A stretch of DNA of 29,591 bases, from positions 1 through 29,591 of the forward strand of contig CAJNOQ010001658.1 of NCBI GenBank assembly GCA_905250885.1, read 5' to 3'. The position numbers and the translations under genes are program-made. Position 1 is the first letter of the stretch, and each line of letters starts with the position of its first letter. Shown here in pieces: positions 23,454 through 29,591 of the stretch. The stretch is from Didymodactylos carnosus. Taxonomy: Eukaryota > Rotifera > Eurotatoria > Philodinida > Philodinidae. A model generated the notes under the pieces. It saw only the letters and a list, made by a program, of their open reading frames with translations, made no database searches and was not told where the DNA came from.

Positions 23454-24815
23454 GATTACCATATAACAGATTTATATATATATATATATTATTATTTGTC
23501 AAATGAAAAGAACAAAAACAAAAATCCTGATTGATGTTCTAATATAGACAGTATTTTTATGAAACATCTTGCTGTTTTTTCTTTCTTTATCTCTTTTTTA
23601 TCTTAGTTTCTGTCGACCTCTCTTAACTTTTAAGTTTTTTGAGTAACTTTATCATAAACCTAATGTTTCATTTGCGTCACGTTTTGAATGTTGGACAAAA
23701 AATAAATTCTTTTTTATATCTATATGATATTGTCTGGAGTTTCTATCCATAATATCGTTCAGTTACGACAAAAATTATGAATGCTAATTTGATTCGGAAA
23801 TGTGCAAATTTCTAGATTTAGATGAAACTAGAAATTGAATATTTATACAGGAACAGAATGAGACATAATTTTATAGACATACTTAAACCTCTAATCATAA
23901 ACTTTTTTTGTTGTTTTAGCTCGAAACACAATTATTACCCATCGCTGAACGTTCTCAGCCTTGGCTATGGCTCATTGGAGTTAGCGTTACATTTGGCGTC
24001 ATTTTACTTATTATATTAGTTAGTGTATTGTGGTGTGTAAGTATCATTGATATCTTCAACTTCGGTTATTATCTAAGGCGTCACAAATAATATACAATAA
24101 ATTGAAAAAGATCAAAAATACACTGACTATAGCGACACTAGATTAACTAAGATATATTCGTGTGTACTACAGGGTTAATAAATAATCCTTATATAGAAAA
24201 TACTCTGACATTCGGATTTTATTTTTATTTGCAAACTACAGTAATCAATCGATTTCCTCAAGCATAATAACATATGGTTATCTTTTATAAAAAAATTGTG
24301 AAATATTTATCATCTGGTATAAATTTGGTTAACGGTCATAAGAAATTCTTAGTTAGTCATGAAATTGATAGTCTTTTTGCATTAGATATAAACACTTCAA
24401 AGAAAAAAATTTCTTAATTAAAAATAAAACAAAGTAAAAAAAAGTAAAAATTTATCGAACTAATCATTCCTAATGACTATTCATCTTTTTTTCTTTTTTT
24501 TTAAAAAGAGACATATTTATTAAATTTTAGTGTGGATTTTTTAAACGTCATCGTCCACAACCAAGTTCACCAATTGTTGAATCTCAAAATGAAGGTCGAT
24601 ATCATGTGATCAATAGTCACCTTGATGATCAAGGTGAAGGCGAAGTGACGGATGATGATGATGATGAAGAAGATGATGATGTGATGAGTTATCCAACTAC
24701 ACGACCAGCTGATAGTCTACCAATATTTGTACCGAATGTTTCTCATTTATCAACATCGTCAGATGTTGATTCACCTCAAACAGTAATACAAAGAATGTAT
24801 CAGTTTTCATATTAA
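8839..24815 (+). CDS. Integrin alpha chain, 29 exons, 1113 aa
   Basis: This is a cell-surface adhesion receptor subunit that would pair with an integrin beta chain. Exons: 8839-9011, 9076-9206, 9608-9699, 9899-10055, 10119-10180, 10237-10285, 10378-10527, 10586-10630, 10694-10797, 10857-11012, 11072-11174, 11244-11341, 11426-11507, 11570-11615, 13150-13239, 13299-13360, 13426-13595, 13666-13788, 13856-13923, 13985-14132, 14843-14920, 14991-15070, 15127-15210, 15275-15377, 15441-15623, 15778-15972, 16043-16150, 23920-24036, 24531-24815. All junctions are GT...AG and in phase, summing to 3342 nt. Seen: signal peptide 1-22, then FNFQ as in mature integrin alpha N-termini; FG-GAP repeats with WFGAS and PGSFYFRGQ; calcium loops at 334-342, 400-408 and 460-468; CGTDDIC in the lower leg; one transmembrane helix 995-1018; GFFKR at 1021-1025. 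There is no inserted I (vWA) domain. Length is normal for the family. Subfamily (laminin-, RGD- or alpha4/9-type) is undetermined. The start is the only ATG giving the signal peptide. Confidence 0.93.
11873..12098. repeat. Second palindrome nested inside the intron 14 element
   Basis: Arm 11873-11942 is the inverted copy of arm 12028-12098. Shared words include AACTCAAC, AAAAATATCAAAT and ATCACGATCAAAAACTGAGTCGA; roughly 63 of 70 positions match by eye. The spacer is about 85 bp. A further direct copy of GAACTCAACTTTTAT follows the right arm at 12119, matching 11872 at the left edge. It looks like a smaller fold-back element inserted in, or captured by, the larger one. Confidence 0.75.
12779..12826. 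repeat. 24-bp tandem duplication
   Basis: Two perfect adjacent copies of a 24-bp unit beginning CAGTAGTTAGAAC, at 12779-12802 and 12803-12826, with CAGT of a third copy following. It lies inside the intron 14 element. Perfect identity suggests a recent slippage event. Confidence 0.9.
13150..16150 (+). other. Integrin exons 15-27: thigh and calf (leg) domains
   Basis: Residues 483-980 form the extracellular leg. Exon 15 opens with RSRPIVYI, the usual start of the thigh domain. Exon 16 begins CFTLRIC. Exon 18 has KLKPIVVRLNYSL, a typical thigh strand. Exon 19 has the cysteine motif of CGTDDIC followed by IPNL, and exons 20-27 cover calf-1 and calf-2, including LHNKGPGNSKR. Exon 26 contains KKIRSP, which is not a convincing furin site, so heavy/light-chain cleavage is not supported. 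Several N-X-S/T glycosylation sequons are present. Introns are 56-154 nt except intron 20 (710 nt). Confidence 0.88.
14133..14842 (+). other. Integrin intron 20 (710 nt), no gene
   Basis: This intron is ten times longer than most in the gene. It holds no coding frame. There are short inverted words (for example CTAAAAAAGCCT near 14310 and AGGCTTTTTAG near 14432, and TGACAGTAC with GCACTGTCA) and a CAGTTAACTG palindrome near 14577, but the symmetry centres disagree. I therefore do not call a single hairpin element. An old insertion is plausible. Confidence 0.5.
16157..16217. repeat. (CT)n run and poly-A tract between integrin exon 27 and the receptor gene
   Basis: A CT run (16157-16175) begins a few bases after the donor of integrin exon 27. 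It is followed by an A tract at about 16199-16217. Both fall inside the 97-bp gap separating the integrin exon from the antisense receptor stop codon. On the minus strand they would lie in the receptor's 3' untranslated region. Confidence 0.85.
16182..16187 (-). terminator. Candidate AATAAA polyadenylation signal of the receptor gene
   Basis: TTTATT on the plus strand reads AATAAA on the minus strand, about 60 nt after the receptor stop codon. Use of this signal would end the receptor transcript close to or inside integrin exon 27. In AT-rich DNA such hexamers occur often by chance. Confidence 0.35.
16248..17681 (-). CDS. Histamine H3/H4-like rhodopsin-family GPCR, 3 exons, 427 aa
   Basis: This is a seven-transmembrane amine receptor at the plasma membrane. 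Exons on the minus strand are 17681-17415, 17346-17007 and 16924-16248, with GT...AG introns of 68 and 82 nt, in phase over 1284 nt. Seen: an extracellular N-terminus with 11 glutamines (10-20) and N-X-T sites; GNLLVI in TM1; D116 in TM2; C143 with C222 as the loop disulfide; D150 (position 3.32), the amine anchor; DRY 167-169; E240 (5.46) in TM5 before P244; a roughly 80-residue third loop; CWCP 354-357; NPLLY 394-398. CKLWLVFDY, LNYGPAIIFW and YEFTFWLLW resemble histamine H3 receptors. E5.46 is the residue that pairs with histamine in H3/H4, as I recall. Such receptors usually signal through Gi. The gene lies wholly inside integrin intron 27, antisense. Muscarinic-like or orphan amine receptor is the alternative. 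Confidence 0.9.
17678..17692 (-). promoter_or_regulatory. Five-codon upstream ORF overlapping the receptor start
   Basis: On the minus strand, ATG AAA ATG ATA TGA ends at 17678, and its TGA overlaps the receptor ATG (17681-17679) as ATGA. If the transcript leader includes it, scanning ribosomes would meet this tiny frame first and would have to reinitiate or leak past it. The transcript start is not visible, so its presence in the mRNA is inferred. Confidence 0.4.
18417..18460. repeat. 14-bp-period direct repeat followed by a hairpin
   Basis: GTACATTGTAT occurs at 18417-18427 and 18431-18441. It is followed directly by TCTAGAC (18441-18447) pairing with GTCTAGA (18454-18460) around a 6-nt loop. 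Confidence 0.75.
18637..18678. repeat. Two adjacent small hairpins
   Basis: TCTGG (18637-18641) pairs with CCAGA (18646-18650) around CAAA. GACTTGATT (18658-18666) pairs with AATCAAGTC (18670-18678) around a 3-nt loop. The arrangement faintly recalls the anticodon and T arms of a tRNA, but box A/B promoters and an acceptor stem are lacking. Confidence 0.65.
19137..19724. mobile_element. 0.6-kb fold-back repeat in intron 27
   Basis: Arm 19137-19288 is the inverted copy of arm 19582-19724. Shared words in matching order are ACTTATTTTCAAACA, TTGACTGTATT, TTTTATTTTTATATGG, CATTTCTCTAT and GAACTGTATATTTTGTATCTGA. Identity is about 80-85% by eye over some 145 bp. The 293-bp centre is unique and has no coding frame. 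The structure suits a non-autonomous fold-back or MITE-like element. No clear target duplication was found. Confidence 0.75.
20375..20401. repeat. (AT)n microsatellite
   Basis: About 13 AT units inside integrin intron 27, with one imperfection at its start. Confidence 0.9.
23107..23143. repeat. 12-bp perfect hairpin
   Basis: TATTTTTCTGTA (23107-23118) is the exact reverse complement of TACAGAAAAATA (23132-23143), with a 13-nt loop that contains a further CACAGAAATA word. Confidence 0.8.
23413..23450. repeat. (AG)n microsatellite
   Basis: An AG run with one ACAG interruption, in integrin intron 27. A separate AT run follows at about 23472-23489. Confidence 0.9.
23920..24815 (+). other. Integrin exons 28-29: transmembrane helix and long acidic tail
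   Basis: Exon 28 encodes a short stalk, PWLWL at the membrane entry and a hydrophobic helix ending VLWC. Exon 29 begins CGFFKRHRP, the membrane-proximal motif that clasps the beta subunit and holds the receptor inactive in known integrins. The cytoplasmic part is about 94 residues, longer than the roughly 20-50 typical of vertebrate alpha tails. It contains a ten-residue run of only Asp and Glu encoded by GAT/GAA triplets at 24652-24681. The rest is rich in Ser, Thr and Pro, and the chain ends MYQFSY before TAA at 24813-24815. Confidence 0.88.
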
Positions 24816-25964
24816 TAATGATTGTTTTTTTGTTTTTAACAGTGTATTTATCATGACATGTGATTTTCATCTGATTTTAGCACATTTTTTTTTGTTTTTT
24901 GATTTTCGTATATTTTTTATTTAAATATAAAAACGAAGAGTTAATTATTCTTCACTGTGTACAAATCATTATCTACAGTAGGAAATATGTTCAACACCTC
25001 GAGCCATTTTAAAAAAAGAAAATTTTTTTTTTAAAACAAACTAAAGATAGAATAAAAAAAAAACAACAGAACTATTTGTTGTGTGTTTTCTATAGACTTT
25101 CATTATAAAAATCGTTATCCAAATTCTTCAATTGAGGATAATTTAGATCAACATCTTTCAAATAATAGTCAGCTTACTTAAAGACATAAATTTTATTTAT
25201 CTTTTAATATTTTTGCAAATTATCAATAGAGACTATAGATGCTGAAATGTGCATAACAATAGAAAAAAAAAGATTGTCATCAATAATTAAATGTTGACTA
25301 AGGCGCTTGTCGGAGTAAACTAATTCCTGAATACCGAGTACAACATCGATGTTTGTTAACAAATTAAACATTCTAAATAGCGTTTTCATTATACTTCTCA
25401 TTCATCAAACACATGTCGGCAGTTTGTTATTACTTGATTTGAAAATTTTTCTTTTTTATATTGAAAATTTTACTTATGCTCCCTACCATACAAAACTAAT
25501 TCAATCTGAACTTCAATACTAAAATGTTTCTGTATGAATATTTGGAGAGTGCGTTAAACGAGCTCTCAACTGAAAAATAGTGACGAATAAAAAAAAAATT
25601 GACACTGACTGTATAAAAGTATAAAAAAAAAAAATACCGAAACAAAAATATGGAAAAGATATTAAATGTGGCAACCATGTATAGTTTGGTTGTCAGGCTT
25701 CTAAGGTGTGAATAAAATAAAAATTCATAATAGAAAAAAAAAAATTGTCAAAAAAAATAAAAATTAAAGCAGTCGTTTTTGTTTGCTCTGTAACATACAT
25801 ATGATACAACAACAACAACAACAAATCTACACAAATTTCCTTTTAGCTATTTTGATTGTTAACATTAAAATCCTCGTTCAATTTTTTTAGAATATTAACT
25901 TACAAATGGCTATAACGCGAAACAATTCTATGTATTCTTATTAAAAATAATATATTAATTGAAA
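24816..25964. other. Spacer between integrin and tektin-like genes
   Basis: This 1.15-kb AT-rich stretch has long A and T runs, a CAACAACAACAA tract near 25807, and no convincing frame. It should hold the integrin 3' untranslated region and the promoter of the downstream gene, both on the plus strand. Confidence 0.6.
25051..25056 (+). terminator. Candidate AATAAA polyadenylation signal of the integrin gene
   Basis: AATAAA lies about 235 nt after the integrin stop codon. It is one of several possible hexamers in A-rich sequence, so the assignment is weak. Confidence 0.3.
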
Positions 25965-28270
<2,306 letters not shown>

Positions 28271-28512
28271 ACTGTATCCATCGCTTCTCTCTGTGATATT
28301 TCAATGTGCCTTATATAGATTTTATTTTATCAATTTTTATTTTTTTCATTATAGAAAATGATTTTTTTTGTTGAGTCTACTCTCACACCGTAATAATCTC
28401 GTATTTCTAAAACTTATCTCATTGTTTCCTTTAAGTAAGTGACCGGTTTTTTCTTTGTTATCTTTCACAAACGAGAAAATTTTCTTACACATCTTTTTTA
28501 TTTCATTTCTAT

Positions 28513-28518
28513 AATAAA
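28513..28518 (+). terminator. Candidate AATAAA polyadenylation signal of the tektin-like gene
   Basis: AATAAA lies about 243 nt after the stop codon; no other evidence supports it. Confidence 0.3.
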
Positions 28519-28557
28519 TGACACTCGTATCAGATGACTTCATGCGATATACACCAT

Positions 28558-29346
28558 AGTGGGCAATCAAGTGGACATTTGGAGAAAAATCAAAAGTGAG
28601 CGTTTCGAGATTTTAACTTATTGTCAAATACCGTTTGACTATTGACCGATTTTTTAACGAAAGATTTTCAGCTCTAACTCTTAAGGTCACCGAGAAAATT
28701 TAGGTGCAAAAAAGAGGCAGGTTTCAAAGACTTCCGACAAGAATGCAACCTGCTGAAGGAGTGGATGAATACAACTGACATTTTCTGAAACTAGAGCTTC
28801 TGTACTATAGGTTCAGCGAAAAACATTTTGTTTCCTCACTTTTGTGTCGGAAAAAAGAAGGATTTTTCCTCCACTAGGTGTTTTTCGACAAAAGGTAGTA
28901 CAGTGGGCGCGCGAAGTTTAGCGAAGTTTAGCGAAGCTCCGAATTCGATGAAACTTCCAGAGAGTCATCTTCTATATATGATAGATCTATACAGTTAGCG
29001 CAAACACGTGCAAAATCTCCTGCACTGAGTTACAGGTCCAAATGCCCTGGGTTTTTGAGATAATCCTTGTTTTTCTTGGCCCCTAAACACTTAGCACAAA
29101 ATGAATGGCAAAATCGGGATCAGCGTGAAAACTTGTCTATAGTGAAAGACTCTCAGACATTTCTGCCACAAATTTTGATGATTTTTCAGAAGCAGGATCT
29201 CTAGAAAACCCTCGAAAAACTCGTTTTGAATTCTGCTTTTAGTCTCAGTGAATTGGCCGTGGTCAAGAACCTACAAAAGCATTTTTTTCACGACTTTTAC
29301 ATCCTTTAAAAGCCGAAGTCCACATGACTAGCCAAAATTGCCCACT
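28558..29346. mobile_element. Possible degenerate element bounded by 10-bp inverted repeats
   Basis: AGTGGGCAAT (28558-28567) is the exact reverse complement of ATTGCCCACT (29337-29346). A third related word, CAGTGGGC, occurs at 28901-28908 and pairs with GCCCACTG at 29340-29347. A GTGGAC word near each end (28571 and, inverted, near 29319) hints that the terminal similarity extends with a gap. There is no coding capacity and no target duplication I could confirm. The span and its raised GC content support an inserted repeat, but weakly. Confidence 0.4.
28911..28936. repeat. Decamer tandem repeat GCGAAGTTTA, 2.6 copies
   Basis: Two perfect copies at 28911-28920 and 28921-28930 are followed by a partial third, GCGAAG. 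It adjoins the GC-rich word GGGCGCGCG and lies within the putative element. Confidence 0.85.
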
Positions 29347-29591
29347 GTGTGCACGCGGTTCAGTTTTAAGGGCATCCTTTCCTCTTTTTGTACTTTCCGT
29401 AGAAATGCTGTCAAATAAAACCTAAAAATGACTAAGGCTTCATATAACCAAAACTGATTGGAAACTCAATGTAACATTTTAACGTTTTTGTTTCAAGTTT
29501 TCAGCTGTTGCCGTTCGTGAGTTTTTCAGAAAACTCGATTATTCATTGTGTCGCATTACGATCTCAGTAAATCTCACCCGATAGAGCCAGA

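Larger units (their letters stand above)
17693..23919 (+). other. Remainder of integrin intron 27, no further gene seen
   Basis: Over 6 kb of very AT-rich sequence lies between the receptor start and integrin exon 28. Open frames are short and I could not chain exons in either direction. It holds a 0.6-kb fold-back repeat, several microsatellites and small hairpins. The part next to 17693 is presumably the receptor's promoter and leader, but no core motif stands out. Small hidden exons or non-coding RNAs cannot be excluded by reading alone. Confidence 0.6.
28271..29591. other. Downstream non-coding region
   Basis: After the tektin-like gene there is 1.3 kb without a supportable gene. From about 28600 onward the composition is clearly less AT-rich than the rest of the spacers, which suggests a different origin such as repetitive DNA. 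It contains the inverted and tandem repeats listed separately. Confidence 0.6.

Noticed and set aside
23401..23490. AG and AT tandem runs considered as a CRISPR or satellite array
   Set aside because: They are simple dinucleotide microsatellites without spacer-repeat structure.
25496..25678. Minus-strand frame of 60 codons rich in Phe and Tyr
   Set aside because: Produced by poly-A/T tracts in the spacer; no motif or partner exons.

Overview
The window reads as metazoan nuclear DNA. It is strongly AT-rich, its genes are built from many short exons, and nearly all introns are 55-95 nt with clean GT...AG ends. The proteins (an integrin alpha chain, an amine-type rhodopsin-family receptor and a tektin-like ciliary protein) are animal families. 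Compact introns, low GC and scattered fold-back repeats would fit a rotifer, possibly a bdelloid such as Rotaria or Adineta. That taxon is an inference, not something read directly from the sequence. Layout: bases 1-8838 hold no gene I can support, only AT-rich spacer, microsatellites, a diverged direct repeat and small hairpins. Bases 8839-24815 (+) are one integrin alpha gene. I could join 29 exons, all in phase, into a 1113-residue protein with signal peptide, seven-bladed FG-GAP propeller, leg domains, transmembrane helix and GFFKR motif, ending in an unusually long acidic cytoplasmic tail. Intron 14 (1.5 kb) carries an element with inverted ends of about 130 bp and a second palindrome nested inside it. 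Intron 27 (7.8 kb) contains, on the opposite strand, a complete three-exon receptor gene (16248-17681, 427 aa) that looks like a histamine H3/H4-type GPCR. The same intron holds a 0.6-kb fold-back repeat. Bases 25965-28270 (+) are a seven-exon gene for a 515-residue tektin-like protein resembling TEKTL1 (CCDC105). The final 1.3 kb is non-coding, less AT-rich, and holds short inverted and tandem repeats suggesting a degenerate mobile element. The three genes do not form an obvious functional unit: cell adhesion, amine signalling and axonemal structure. The notable architectural point is the antisense receptor gene nested in the integrin intron, whose 3' end lies only 97 bp from the preceding integrin exon. 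I found no RNA gene, CRISPR array or prokaryotic feature. I saw no convincing undescribed system; the best leads are the nested receptor, the integrin tail and the layered fold-back elements in the introns.
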